A DNA stretch of 64,000 nucleotides from Pelomonas sp. SE-A7 (GTDB lineage Bacteria; Pseudomonadota; Gammaproteobacteria; Burkholderiales; Burkholderiaceae_C): the NCBI RefSeq assembly GCF_030345705.1, contig NZ_JAUASW010000003.1:186001-250000 (forward strand), written 5' to 3'. The position numbers and the translations under genes are program-made. The notes under the pieces are model-generated. The model was not told the origin of the DNA and did no database searches. It was given only the letters and a program-made list of their open reading frames with translations. Every line of letters begins with the position of its first letter. Positions within the stretch are counted from its first letter, which is position 1. Of this stretch, positions 18,265-28,400 are shown piece after piece.

Positions 18265-19323
18265 TCAGACCGTGACCGGCTTGAGCAGCTGGATGGTGCC
18301 GGCGTCGGCGTCCATCTCCGCCTCCGCCCCCACCGGAATCGTCAGCTTGCGCTTGACGTGGCCGAACTGGGCGCCGCGGTAGACCGGCACGTTCAGTGGC
18401 AGGAAGTAGTCGTCGAAGACCTCGTCCAGCGTCAGCACGCCGTAGTTGCCGTCGCCCGGTTCGCACTTGGTGAAGTGGCCCAGCACCACGCCGGCCAACT
18501 GGTCCAGCGCGCCGGCCAGGCGCAGCGTGGAGAGCATGCGGTCGACGCGGTAGATGTATTCGTTGATCTCTTCCAGGAACAGGATGGCGCCGCGGAACTC
18601 GGGAGCGTAGGGCGTGCCTATCAGCGAGCTCAGCACGGCCAGGTTGCCGCCGACCAGGCGGCCGCGTGCCTTGCCACCGCGCAGCGCGCGGGTGCGGTAC
18701 TGCGTGGGCACGATGTTGTCGCCGCGTTCGGGCGGCGGGTTCTTCAAGAGGGCCGCCTCGCCTTCCATCACCAGCGAGCGGAAGGCCGCCACGCTGTAGC
18801 CGTTCCACTCCGAGCTGGCGACCGGGCAGTGAAAGGTCACGAGGCCGGTCTGGCGCTGGATGCCGTTGACCAGCGAGGTCAGGTCGGAGAAACCGCCGAA
18901 GAACTTCGGTCTGGCGGCAATGGTCTTGTAGTCCAGCTTGTCGACGATGCGGTTGCAGCCCGAGCCGCCGGTCATGGCGATGATGCCGGCCACCGAGTCG
19001 TCGGCGAACATGGCGTTGATGTCGGCGGCGCGCTGCGCGTCGGTGCCGCCGAACTGGCCGTAGCGGGCCCGCAGGTTGGCGCCATGCCTGACCTTGAAGC
19101 CCAGGGCCTGCAAGGCCTCCGTGGCGATCTCGATAGGCTCGCGCTCGAAAGTGGCATTGGCCGGGCTGACCAGGGCCACGGTGTCGCCCGGGCGCAGCCG
19201 GCGGGCATGGATCTGCGGCTTGGCGGCGGACTGCAGTGCAGCTTGCGGCGCGGCAGCGGCAGCCAGAGCCGGAGACAGGCCGGCCGCGGCCAGGGTCTGG
19301 ATGAAGTGACGACGCTCGCTCAT
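18265..19323 (-). CDS. exported LD-carboxypeptidase (S66 family, Tat-like signal)
   Basis: 352 residues. The N-terminus SERRHFIQTLAAAG is a twin-arginine-like signal followed by an Ala-rich h-region to about residue 30. The mature part is an S66 peptidase with nucleophile S146 in GGFSDLTS, the GRLVGGNLAVLSSL motif, and the C-terminal Glu in FLEEINEYIYRVDRM. It should cut L-Lys/mDAP-D-Ala bonds in the periplasm. S66 enzymes are normally cytosolic in E. coli, so an exported copy next to a cytosolic one in the same window is unusual. It is the last gene of a minus-strand run with ddpX, lysR and dppA. Confidence 0.88.
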   Translation of the reverse strand: MSERRHFIQTLAAAGLSPALAAAAAPQAALQSAAKPQIHARRLRPGDTVALVSPANATFEREPIEIATEALQALGFKVRHGANLRARYGQFGGTDAQRAADINAMFADDSVAGIIAMTGGSGCNRIVDKLDYKTIAARPKFFGGFSDLTSLVNGIQRQTGLVTFHCPVASSEWNGYSVAAFRSLVMEGEAALLKNPPPERGDNIVPTQYRTRALRGGKARGRLVGGNLAVLSSLIGTPYAPEFRGAILFLEEINEYIYRVDRMLSTLRLAGALDQLAGVVLGHFTKCEPGDGNYGVLTLDEVFDDYFLPLNVPVYRGAQFGHVKRKLTIPVGAEAEMDADAGTIQLLKPVTV

Positions 19324-19342
19324 GCTTTGCTAACTCCAGGAT

Positions 19343-19945
19343 TCAGAGGACACGCGGCAGGTCGCGCCGCACGGCGACCCGATCGCCGAAATCGAAATGC
19401 CACCACTCGGTGCTGATGCCGTGGAAGCCGGCCTGGCGCATGGCCGCGCGCAGCCAGCCGCGCTCGCGCAGCTGGGCTTCGCTGAGCTGGCCCAGGGCCA
19501 GGTGCTCGGCCTCGTGGTCGGGATGGGAGACCAGGGTCATCTCGTCGAAGCCCGTGCCCATGTCGACCTCCGCTCCTCGCGGGTCCAGCACGGTCAGGTC
19601 CACGGCCATGCCGAAGCTGTGGATGGAACCGCGCTCAGGATGGGCCAGGTACATGGCCAGCGGCGTGCCGGCCAGCTCGGCGTACAGCGTCTCCTGGATG
19701 CGCTGCGGGCGCAGGGCGTCCAGCACCAGGAAACGGTAGCCGGGGCGCCGGGCTTCAAGCCATTGGGCGGCGTTGAGCAGGGCCTCGGCCGCTTCACTGC
19801 GCAGGTAGGCACAGTCGAGGCCGCCATAGACATCGTGGCCGACGAAGTTGTCCGCCGTCGCGTAGCGCAGGTCCACAGCGATGTTAGGCAGGCTGGCCAG
19901 GGCCCGGAAGTCCGGATGGCCGGGGATCTGTTCGCAGGGAATCAT
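19343..19945 (-). CDS. ddpX: D-Ala-D-Ala dipeptidase (VanX/DdpX family)
   Basis: 200 residues from ATG 19945, whose ATGA overlaps the stop of the LysR gene. Zinc ligands and catalytic residues are visible: H109 and D116 in SIHSFGMAVD, E180 and H183 in EWWHFDF, and R79 in ALRP. There is no signal peptide, so it acts in the cytosol and hydrolyses D-Ala-D-Ala to D-Ala. No vanH or vanA ligase is near, so this is the nutritional DdpX type rather than a vancomycin cluster. The link to an oligopeptide-binding protein recalls the E. coli ddpX-ddpABCDF operon. Confidence 0.92.
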   Translation of the reverse strand: MIPCEQIPGHPDFRALASLPNIAVDLRYATADNFVGHDVYGGLDCAYLRSEAAEALLNAAQWLEARRPGYRFLVLDALRPQRIQETLYAELAGTPLAMYLAHPERGSIHSFGMAVDLTVLDPRGAEVDMGTGFDEMTLVSHPDHEAEHLALGQLSEAQLRERGWLRAAMRQAGFHGISTEWWHFDFGDRVAVRRDLPRVL

Positions 19946-20844
19946 GGATTCAGCGAGTCCAGGCTTTGCTGGGCCGCCTCGCTCAGGTACTTGACCAGGC
20001 GGCGCGCGGTCTGGGCCAGCGGCGCATTGGCCGCCGTCAGCAGGAAGAGCTGGACCGGGATGGCCGGGGCCAGCGGGCGCAGGCGCACCCGCTCGCGGTT
20101 GGCCGAGGCGGCGGTGAACGGGTCGACCACGGTGACACCGACCCCGGCCTCGCACAGCGTGCGCGCCAGCTGGTAGGTCTGCACCGTGATGCGGCTTTGC
20201 AGATGGGCGCCCTGAGCCTCGCCGGCGTTGTGCACCACGTTGCCCAGCGGGTCGTCACCGGCCAGGCCCACCAGCTCGGAGCGGATCTCGCCCACGGCCA
20301 GGGGACCATAGCCCTCGGCCTCGGGCGTGCCCACCGGGCACAGCGCCATCATCTGGCCGCTGGCCAGGACCTCGGCCTTGATGCCGGGATGGCGCGGATC
20401 CTGCAGCGACAGCGCCAGGTCGGCCTCGCCCAGCATCAGGGCCGAGACGATTTCACGCGTGTGGTTGGTGGACAGCAGGCAGTGGCTGGCCGGGAAGGCC
20501 CGGCACCAGTGCGTCATCGCCGCCGGGATCACGGCCGCGCCCAGCGTGGGCGTGGCGACCAGGCGCACCAGCTCCGATTCGCCGCTTCGCAGATTGGCGG
20601 CCAGCCGTCGGATCGACACCAGGTCGCGATTGAGCTTGTCGATCTCCACGAACAGGCGCTGGGCCTCGGGCGTCGGATAGAGCTTGCCGCGCACCCGGTC
20701 GAACAGGGCCATGCCCAGCTGCAGCTCGCAATGCTGCAGCACCTTGGTCACAGCCGGCTGCGAGATGTGCAGCAGCTGGGCCGCGCCGCTGATGGTGCCG
20801 GCCTGCATGACCGCATGGAAGACTTCGATGTGACGGAGACGCAT
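19942..20844 (-). CDS. LysR-type transcriptional regulator in the ddpX operon
   Basis: 300 residues. The helix-turn-helix TISGAAQLLHISQPAVTKVL lies at about residues 17-36; the effector domain follows. It is encoded inside the run dppA-lysR-ddpX-ldcA, 7 bp after dppA and overlapping ddpX by four bases, so it is probably co-transcribed with its targets rather than divergent from them as most LysR genes are. The effector could be a D-amino acid or murein peptide (inference). Confidence 0.9.
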   Translation of the reverse strand: MRLRHIEVFHAVMQAGTISGAAQLLHISQPAVTKVLQHCELQLGMALFDRVRGKLYPTPEAQRLFVEIDKLNRDLVSIRRLAANLRSGESELVRLVATPTLGAAVIPAAMTHWCRAFPASHCLLSTNHTREIVSALMLGEADLALSLQDPRHPGIKAEVLASGQMMALCPVGTPEAEGYGPLAVGEIRSELVGLAGDDPLGNVVHNAGEAQGAHLQSRITVQTYQLARTLCEAGVGVTVVDPFTAASANRERVRLRPLAPAIPVQLFLLTAANAPLAQTARRLVKYLSEAAQQSLDSLNP

Positions 20845-20851
20845 AGGCTGC

Positions 20852-22444
20852 TTACTCTCGATAGACGTTCTCGAAATCGACAGCGCCGTTGGGTGACATC
20901 ACGAAACCCTGCACGTCGCGCCGCATCGGAATGTAGACGGTCGAATGGGCCATGGTGATCCAGGGCCGTTCGCGCTTGAAGATCACCTGCGCCTGCTGGT
21001 AGAGCTGCTGGCGCAGCACCGGGTCGACGCTGGCGCGGGCCTCGTCGATCAGGGCCTCGAACTCGCGGTTGCAGAACTTGACGCCGCTGGTGTTGGCGGC
21101 ACAGGACAGGTTGGGCGTCAGGAACTCGTCGGCATCGCCGGTCTCGCCGGCCCAGCCGCTCATGTAGACGCTGTGCTCGCCGTTGTTGGCCCGCTTCAGG
21201 TACTCGCCCCATTCATAGGTGCGGATGCTGGCGCGCACGCCGATGCGGGCCCAGTCCTGCTGGATCAGCTGGGCCATCAGCTGGCCGTTGGGATTGGTCG
21301 GCCGGGTCACCGGCAGGGCCCAGAGCTCCAGCGCCAGGCCGTCCTTGAAGCCGGCCTCGGCCAGCAGCGCGCGGGCGCGGGCCGGGTCGTACTCGTTCTT
21401 CAGGCCCTTGTTGTAGCCGGCAATGGCCGGCGGAAAGGCGCTGACCGCCTGCATGGCATCGCCGCGCGGGAACAGCGCGCGGAAGATGGCATTGCGGTCG
21501 ATGGCGATGTCCAGGGCCTCGCGGACCAGGCGGTTGTCGGTCGGCGGCTTGCGCAGGTTGAACGACAGGTAGGAGATGTTCAGCGCCTGGGCCTTGGCCA
21601 CACGCACCGTCTCGGGCCGGCGGTCCAGGGCGGCCAGGTCCACGTCGCGGGCCGGAGCCGCCACATGGCATTCACCGGCCAGCAGCTTCTGGATGCGCAC
21701 ATTGGGTTCGCGGGTGATCGCGAAGATCAGTTTCCCGGTGCGCTGCGGTGGACCCCAGTAGTCGGGATTGGCCTCCAGGCGGATCACGTCGTCCTTGGCA
21801 TAGGACTTGAAGCGGTACGGCCCGGTGCCCACCGGCTGGTTGTTGATCTGGCGCGCCCGGCCGGTCCGCAGCAGCTGGGCAGCATATTCGGCCGACTGGA
21901 TGCCGGCCCAGGCCATGGCGAAGTTGGCCAGGAAGGTCACGTCGGGCCGGCGCAACCGAAAGCGCACGCGGTAGTCGTCCAGCCGGTCCATGCCCTCGAT
22001 CAGCCGGGCCAGGCCGAGGTTGGACGGGTAGATGAAGTTGGCCGGGAAAGCCTGGTTGAACGGCAGCTTGGGGTCGATGAAGCGCTGGAAGGTGAACAGC
22101 ACATCGTCGGCATTGAAGTCGCGGCCCGGCTTGAAGAACGCCGTGCTGTGGAAGCGCACGCCGCGGCGCAGCTCGAAGACGATGCTGCGGGCATCGCTGG
22201 CCAACTCCCAGCGCTGCGCCAGGGCCGGCTCCAGCTCGGTGCTGCCGCGCTTGAAGCCCAGCAGGCCCTGGAAGATCTGCTTGGTCACCGTGCCGGTGCT
22301 GGCGCTGTCCCACAGGCCGGGATCGAAGCCCTCGGGACTGGCATCGCTGCAGAACACCAGCGGTTTGGCCGTGGCCAGGGTCGCCAGGAACAAGGCCGCT
22401 GCGCCAACGGCAAGACGGCGGAACAGCGGCGACGGGACCTTCAT
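20852..22444 (-). CDS. periplasmic peptide-binding protein (family 5, DppA/MppA-like), orphan
   Basis: 530 residues from ATG 22444, which gives a clean signal peptide (VPSPLFRRLAVGAAALFL... to TATA). ATG 22474 is also possible. Family-5 features are VFCSDASPEGFDP at the mature N-terminus, PVGTGPYRFKSY, and ALDIAIDRNAIFRALFPRGD. It captures oligopeptides for an ABC importer, yet no permease or ATPase adjoins it. The nearest permease set lacking a binding protein is dppBCDF at 37.9-41.8 kb. Association with DdpX and LD-carboxypeptidase suggests murein peptides or D-Ala dipeptides, as E. coli MppA does with the Opp permease. Confidence 0.88.
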   Translation of the reverse strand: MKVPSPLFRRLAVGAAALFLATLATAKPLVFCSDASPEGFDPGLWDSASTGTVTKQIFQGLLGFKRGSTELEPALAQRWELASDARSIVFELRRGVRFHSTAFFKPGRDFNADDVLFTFQRFIDPKLPFNQAFPANFIYPSNLGLARLIEGMDRLDDYRVRFRLRRPDVTFLANFAMAWAGIQSAEYAAQLLRTGRARQINNQPVGTGPYRFKSYAKDDVIRLEANPDYWGPPQRTGKLIFAITREPNVRIQKLLAGECHVAAPARDVDLAALDRRPETVRVAKAQALNISYLSFNLRKPPTDNRLVREALDIAIDRNAIFRALFPRGDAMQAVSAFPPAIAGYNKGLKNEYDPARARALLAEAGFKDGLALELWALPVTRPTNPNGQLMAQLIQQDWARIGVRASIRTYEWGEYLKRANNGEHSVYMSGWAGETGDADEFLTPNLSCAANTSGVKFCNREFEALIDEARASVDPVLRQQLYQQAQVIFKRERPWITMAHSTVYIPMRRDVQGFVMSPNGAVDFENVYRE

Positions 22445-22597
22445 CGGGACAGCAGGGATGGACGAGGCGGCCATTGTTGAAAGCACCCGGACCCTCAACA
22501 AGTGAGAACCGGGGCTTTGACTATAACTTTGCCTTATGGGCCAAGGGAGGCCCCGCCGGGTATCCTGGGCGCCCTGCAAACCACTCCGGGTGAAGCC

Positions 22598-23077
22598 ATG
22601 CCAAGCACCTCGAAGAAAGCCCTCGACCCCGTCGCCCGGATCGCCGCCGGCCTGCTCTGCCTGACGCTGGCCGGTGCCGGCCAGGCCGATTCCTCGGTGT
22701 CCTCGTCGGCCTCCAATGCCGCGTCCTCGACCTCGGGCAGCGTGTCCGATTCCATCCAGGGCAGCAGCAACAGCAGCAGCGGCGGCGACAAGAAGGTGTC
22801 GGCCGGCGACTACAAGGTGATCGAGTTCGCCGACGCGGCCCAGAAGCCGGGCTTCGTGCAGCTGCGCCTGCAGGCCCTGGCCGCCACGGGTGATGAATTC
22901 ACCCTGGTGCTGCCGCGCCAGGCGGCCGACAAGGGCGGCGTCGTGCGCGTCGGTGCCACGGTCGCGGCGGCCCAGCGTCCCTATGGCCTGGAGTTCTCCA
23001 ACAAGGCCACGGCCCAGCGCTTCTTCCTGGTGCTGGCCGACGACTGGAACCGCGAGCTCCAGGCCAAGCCGGTCTGA
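22598..23077 (+). CDS. secreted Ser-rich small protein of unknown function
   Basis: 159 residues. A signal peptide ends near GAGQA (about residue 30) and is followed by a linker of roughly 35 residues made almost only of Ser, Ala, Gly, Asn and Asp. A compact C-terminal domain follows (about residues 70-159) with FTLVLPRQAADKGG and RFFLVLADDW. I do not recognise the domain. The stop overlaps the start of the DUF2145 gene (TGATG), so the two are coupled. The upstream 150 bp, divergent from dppA, contain an AT-rich TTTGACTATAAC stretch likely to hold the promoter. Confidence 0.75.
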   Translation: MPSTSKKALDPVARIAAGLLCLTLAGAGQADSSVSSSASNAASSTSGSVSDSIQGSSNSSSGGDKKVSAGDYKVIEFADAAQKPGFVQLRLQALAATGDEFTLVLPRQAADKGGVVRVGATVAAAQRPYGLEFSNKATAQRFFLVLADDWNRELQAKPV

Positions 23078-23958
23078 TGCTGCGCACGCTGGCCGCCGTC
23101 TTGCTCTGCAGCGCGGCGGCGCTTTCAGCCCAGGCCGGCAGCCTGCAGCTGTGCAGCAAGCCGGCCGATCCCACGGCGGAACAAAAGGACCGGCTGCTGC
23201 GCTTCGCCGCGGTGATCAAGGCCGAGCTGCAGGACTCCGGCCAGGCCCTGGCCCTGGTGTCACGCTCCGGCCTGGACCTGGAGCGCTTCAAGCTGCGCTA
23301 CTCGCATGCCGGCGTGAGCCTCAGGGACAGCGCCAACGCGCCCTGGTCGGTGCGCCAGCTCTACTACGACTGCGAAACCGAGAAGCCGCGGCTGTATGAC
23401 GAGGGCCTGAGCGGCTTCGTCATGGGCACGCACGACGCCGACCTGGGCTATGCCTCCCTGGTGCTGCTGCCCTCAGATGCAGCGGCCAGCCTGGCCGAGG
23501 CGGCGCTGGACGACGAACGCGCCAAGGCCCTGCTGGGCGAGCGCTACAGCGCCAATGCCTATGCCTTCGGCCTGCGCTACCAGAACTGCAACCAATGGCT
23601 GGTCGAGCTGCTGGCCGGCGCCTGGTCGGGCGCCGCGAGTCGCGAGCCGGCGCAGCGCTGGCTGGGCGAGCAAGGCTACCAGCCGCGCGTCATCGACGTG
23701 GGCTGGCGGCCGCTGATGTGGCTGGCCCGCCTGATCCCCTGGCTGCACAGCGACGACCATCCGGAGGCCGACCTGGCCGACCAGCGCTACCGGATCAGCC
23801 TGCCCGATGCCATCGAGGCCTTTGTCCACGAGCGCTGGCCGGAAGCCAGGCGCATCGAGTTCTGCCACGACCGCGAGCGCATCGTCGTGCGGCGCGGCTG
23901 GAAGCCGCTGGGCGAGAGCTGCCGCGCCGAGGACGGCGACCAAGTGCTGCCCTACTGA
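23077..23958 (+). CDS. DUF2145 family exported protein
   Basis: 293 residues with a signal peptide ending near AQAGS (about residue 20). Conserved-looking features are the Cys in LQLCSKPADP, FVMGTHDADLGYASLVLLP, and NAYAFGLRYQNCNQWLVELLAGAW, which fit DUF2145, a family of unknown function. A conserved Asn-Cys-Asn (near residue 170) with nearby His and Asp is reminiscent of papain-like or NlpC-type folds, but this is speculation. Coupled to the Ser-rich gene before it; ends 5 bp inside the convergent hydrolase gene. Confidence 0.75.
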   Translation: MLRTLAAVLLCSAAALSAQAGSLQLCSKPADPTAEQKDRLLRFAAVIKAELQDSGQALALVSRSGLDLERFKLRYSHAGVSLRDSANAPWSVRQLYYDCETEKPRLYDEGLSGFVMGTHDADLGYASLVLLPSDAAASLAEAALDDERAKALLGERYSANAYAFGLRYQNCNQWLVELLAGAWSGAASREPAQRWLGEQGYQPRVIDVGWRPLMWLARLIPWLHSDDHPEADLADQRYRISLPDAIEAFVHERWPEARRIEFCHDRERIVVRRGWKPLGESCRAEDGDQVLPY

Positions 23959-25439
23959 GCCGGCGCTGCCGCCGGCTCGCGCCGACCGACCTGGCCGTAC
24001 AGGCGCAGCCGGACCTCGTCGCCCTCACGATCGAAGCCAGCCCGCACGCCGGAGTCGCCATGGATGAATTCCAGCGGCCCGCCCTCGATCGGCGTCATTG
24101 CATAGCGGTCGCCGTTGGGGAACACCACGGTCAGCACCGCCGCCTCGAACACCACCGAGACCTGCCAGCCCTGCTCGGCAAACCGATAGCGGCCGGCGAG
24201 GGCCTGCAGTGCTTCGGCCGGCCGCTCCACTCGACGCACCTTTTGCTGCTCACGGAAGACCGGCCAGCCATAGGTCCGCGACACGGCGCCGAGGAATTCG
24301 AGGCCCAGGCTCAGGGCCTGGTCCGAGTTGCCCATGAAGACGGCGCCATTGCCGGTCTTCAGGTTGAGCGTCAGGCCGGCGCGGTAGCCGAGCGTGCCGG
24401 CCCAATGGGTCAGGAAGACTTCGTCGCCCTCGCCCACCAGGCGAAAGCCATAGGCGTGGCCCTCGAAAGGCCGCGCAAGCAGGCGGCGCACCAGGGCCTG
24501 GTCCAGCACCCGCCCCTCGCCCTGATGGCCCTTGCGGAGCTCGATCAGCAGGGCCGCAAGATCGCTGGCCGTGGACCACAGGCCGGCCGCGGCCTGCTCC
24601 GGATGGTTGTGCCAACCGCCCGCCACCTCACTGCCATCAGCGCGATGGCCATGGGCGGCGCGGGCCCGGCTGGCCTGGGGCAGCGGCAGGTTGAAGTCGG
24701 CCTGGCGCATGCCGGCCGGCTTCAGGATCCAGTCCTGCATCAGACGCTCGAACGGGCGCCCGAGCTTGTCCTCCAAGGCGATCTCCGCCACCGTGTAGCC
24801 GCCGCCGGAATAGGCCAGGCGGCTGCCCGGCTCGGCCTGCACCTCGACCTTGCGGCCGTTGGCCGGCGGCTCGCCGAGCACCGTCTGCACATCGGTCGGC
24901 AGGGCCTGACCCTGGGCGTAGCCGTCGTATCCGCCCGGTGTCAAGCCCGCGGTATGGGCGAGCAGGTGGTGAAGCGTCACCGGATGCTCGGCCGACTGCT
25001 TTCCCGCGGGCAGCTGATAGCGGCTCAGGTAGGTGGCCACATCCCGGTCGAGGTCGATCATTCCGGCCTGCTGCAGTCGCAGCGCCGCCAGCACCGTGAC
25101 CGGCTTGGCCAGCGAGCCGGCCTGAAACAGGCTGTCGCAGCCGGCCGCGGGACCGCCCGGGCCGAGCCGGCCCCAGCTGGCGCTCCAGTCAAGGCGCCCG
25201 GCCCGCAGCACGGCCACCGAGAAAGCCGGCACCCGGTGCTTGGCCATGCGTTCTGCGATGGTCTGCGCCCGCGTCTCGCCTTCGAACACCACCGGCGGCA
25301 GCAGGTCCTGCTCGACCTGCTGGCGGCGCGGCGCCGCCTCCTTGGCCGTGACACAGGACCAGCGCGCGGGCTCGGCCGCCAGCGCCTGCCCTGTCGCCAG
25401 CGACGCGGCCAGCATCCATCCAATCGACTGCTTCGTCAT
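23952..25439 (-). CDS. exported serine hydrolase, class C beta-lactamase family
   Basis: 495 residues from ATG 25439, preceded by GGAGGAG. A signal peptide ends near QALA (about residue 22). Motifs are S109-L-A-K112 and Y210-S-G212; the third box is HWAGTLGYRAG, with W-A-G where K-T-G or H-x-G is usual. About 100 extra C-terminal residues form a beta-rich tail, as in esterase or D-aminopeptidase members. This family includes DD-peptidases, esterases and D-amino-acid amidases; the function here is unassigned. It shares a strand with the downstream-reading GGDEF gene, 44 bp away. Confidence 0.85.
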   Translation of the reverse strand: MTKQSIGWMLAASLATGQALAAEPARWSCVTAKEAAPRRQQVEQDLLPPVVFEGETRAQTIAERMAKHRVPAFSVAVLRAGRLDWSASWGRLGPGGPAAGCDSLFQAGSLAKPVTVLAALRLQQAGMIDLDRDVATYLSRYQLPAGKQSAEHPVTLHHLLAHTAGLTPGGYDGYAQGQALPTDVQTVLGEPPANGRKVEVQAEPGSRLAYSGGGYTVAEIALEDKLGRPFERLMQDWILKPAGMRQADFNLPLPQASRARAAHGHRADGSEVAGGWHNHPEQAAAGLWSTASDLAALLIELRKGHQGEGRVLDQALVRRLLARPFEGHAYGFRLVGEGDEVFLTHWAGTLGYRAGLTLNLKTGNGAVFMGNSDQALSLGLEFLGAVSRTYGWPVFREQQKVRRVERPAEALQALAGRYRFAEQGWQVSVVFEAAVLTVVFPNGDRYAMTPIEGGPLEFIHGDSGVRAGFDREGDEVRLRLYGQVGRREPAAAPAQ

Positions 25440-25483
25440 TGCATCTCCTCCGTTGCCGCCCCGCTGCGGCGGGGCCTCGTCCC

Positions 25484-28400
25484 TCAACGTTCTTCGCCGG
25501 ACTGCTGGGCCGCATCGGGCGCCAGCGCCGCACTGACCAGCACCGGCGGCTTGTTGCTCAGCAGCTCCAGCTGGCCGGCCCACAGCAGGGCATGCAGGCC
25601 CGACTGCAGATGCTCGGGCAGGCGGAAGTCCGGCGTCGTGGCCGTGGCCAGCAGACCCACCCAGGCATTGCGGCCGCTGCGCTTGGCACCGAGCAGGGCC
25701 TGGTCGGCCAGCTTGACCGCGTCCTGCCAGCCCAGGGCCTTGGGCTTGTCGGCCACGAAGGGCATGCAGGCAAAGCCTATCGAGCAGTTGACGCGCAGCA
25801 ACCGGCCGTCGTCCAGCTCGAAGGGCGTGTCGCCCACCACGCAGCGGATGCGCTCGGCCAGCTCGGCGGCGCGGCCGCGGTCGGTGTCGCGGGCCACGGC
25901 CAGGAATTCCTCGCCGCCCCAGCGCACCACGTAATCCGACTCGCGCATCAGCTGCTGCAGCCGGCGGCCGAACTGCACCAGCACGGCATCGCCGGCCGCG
26001 TGGCCGTACTGGTCGTTGACCCGCTTGAAGTGGTCCACATCGATCAGGAAGAACAGAGTGTCGCAGTCGGGGGGCGGCGCGGCCTCGTGCAGCCGTGCCT
26101 CACGCGCACGCCGCAGACTGGCAGCCAGGGCCGTGTCTATGTGCTCGGCCAGGAAGCGGCGGTTGTGCAGACCGGTCAGCGGGTCGCTGATGCTGGCCCG
26201 CTCCAGCACGCGCGACTTCTGAGCCAGCGCCGCCGACAGCCGCTCCAGCTCGGCCGTGCGCTCGGCCACCAGACGCGACAGCTGCTGCTCGCGCAGCCGC
26301 AGCCAGCGGGTACGCAGCTGCACGACGCCGGCCACGCCCGCCAGCGCCATCAGCACCAGCAGGCCACGGAACCACCAGGTCTGATGCCAGGCCGGCAGCA
26401 CGCGGACGTTCAGCGCCAGCTCCTTCTCGGTCCAGACGCCGTCGCGGTTGGCGCCACGCAGCAGCAGCCGGTACTTGCCGGGTGGCAGGTTGTTGTAGCC
26501 GAACTGGCGCTGGCCCGGCTCCATCTCTATCCACTGGCGGTCGAAGTTCTCCAGCTTGTGGGCATAGCGATTGCGCTCGGGTGCCGAGTAATCGAGCGCC
26601 GCGACCTCGGCCACCAGGCTGGTCGCATCGGCCGGCAGCTCGAGGACTTGTGCGGACACCTCGGCCAGCCGGCCCTGATCCAGCCACTGCTCGCCCAGCC
26701 GCAGGGCCGTCAGGACCACAGGGGGACGGTAGCTCCAGCGCTGGAACTGGTCGGGCCTCACGATGGACATGCCGCCGGAGCCACCGAACAGCAGCTCGCC
26801 GGCGCCGGTATTGGCGGCCGAGCCGGTCCAGTAGTTCATGAACTCCACACCTTCGGCCCGGCGCAGGCCCTGTGCCTGGAGCGTGGCCGGATCGATGCGC
26901 GCCAGGCCACTGTCGGTGCTGGCCCAGACCAGGCCCGCACGGTCTTCCAGCAGTGCGTTGATGTTCTCGTTGGCCAGCCCCTGCTCCTTGCCGATATGGC
27001 GGAAGCGCAGCGGCTCGCTGCTGCTTTCCAGGATGCTGATGCCGGCGCCGTAGGTGCCGACCCACAGGCGCTGCTGGCGGTCGGTGTAGAGCGAGGTGAT
27101 GAAGCCGCCCGCCAGGCTGTCGGGTCGAGACGCCTCGGGGACGATGCGCTGGACCCGCCCGCTGGCCGGAAAGAAGCGGTTCAAGCCCATGCGCGTGCCG
27201 ATCCAGAGGCTGTTGGCCGGGCCGCGCGCCAGGGTGAAGATGCGCTGATCGCTGAGTTGGCGGGCCGGTTCGGGCAGCACCGAGCGGGCCTTGCCACTGC
27301 GCAGATCCAGCGACCACAGGCCGTCGGACTGGCCGCCTATCCACAAGGTGTCGCCGTCGGCGAGCAGCGCCCAGCTGGACGAGGCCGGATCACGGCCCTC
27401 GATCTTGACCCGCCGGACCTGGCTGCCGTCGCCATTGGCCCGGTACAGGCCGCGCTTGGTGCCAATGAAGACCGTGCCGTCGGACGCCTGCTCCAGGGCC
27501 ACCACGATGTCCTGCGGCAGCGCCTGCTCGGGCCTGGCCTCATCGGGCTTGAGCCAGGCCACGCGGGCGCCGGTGGGGTCGATGATCTCGACACCGCGCT
27601 TGTGCGTGCCCAGCCAGATGCGACCGTCGGCCGTGGGCAGGATCCAGCTCACCTCGTTGGACAGCGACACCTCGCGGCAATGGACCTGCTGGCAGGCCGG
27701 CGTGCCGTACATGGTCAGCACCGCGCGCTGGCCCGGATCATGGCGGCTCAGGCCGCGGTTGGTAGCCACCCACAGCAGGCCCGAGCGGTCGCGATAGAGC
27801 GCGCGGACCGAGTTGTCGGCCAGGCTGACCGACAGGGCCGGCTTGTGCTGGACCGCTCGGCTGCGTCGGCTGGCTGCATCGACCGCGACGATGCCGTGGC
27901 TGAGCGTGCCCAGCCAGACCTCACCCGGCCGCACCTCGTTGATCGTCACCACCTGCTGGACCGACAGCGGCGGCTGACCGGCGAACTCGGCCTCCAGCCG
28001 GGAGGCCTCGGCCGCGCCGGGCTCGATGAGGAAGGCACCATGCTGAAGCGTGCCTATCCAGAGCCGGCCGGCGCTGTCCTCGTAGATCGCCTGAGGCTCG
28101 GGCTGCCGACCGGACACAGGCAGGGCGACGGCCTGGAAGCGCACGGCGCCGGCGGCCCGGTGGAACAGGCCGCGCTCCGTGCCTATCCAGAGGCCGGCCC
28201 GGCGGTCCTGCAGCACGGTCCAGATGCGACTGCCTGGCGCGTCGGCTCCGGTGGTGGGCAGCACCCGGCGAATGCGACCGGTGTCGGGATCCAGGTGATC
28301 GAGACCGCCTTCGCTGGCCACCCAGAGCGCGCCCTGGCCGTCCTCGACCACGGCGCGCACGCTGACATGGGCCAGGCCGTTCGGTCCGACGGGGTAGCTG

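Noticed and set aside
18265..22444. Vancomycin-resistance (vanX) cluster
   Set aside because: DdpX is present but no vanH, vanA-type ligase or VanRS pair; the setting is peptide catabolism.
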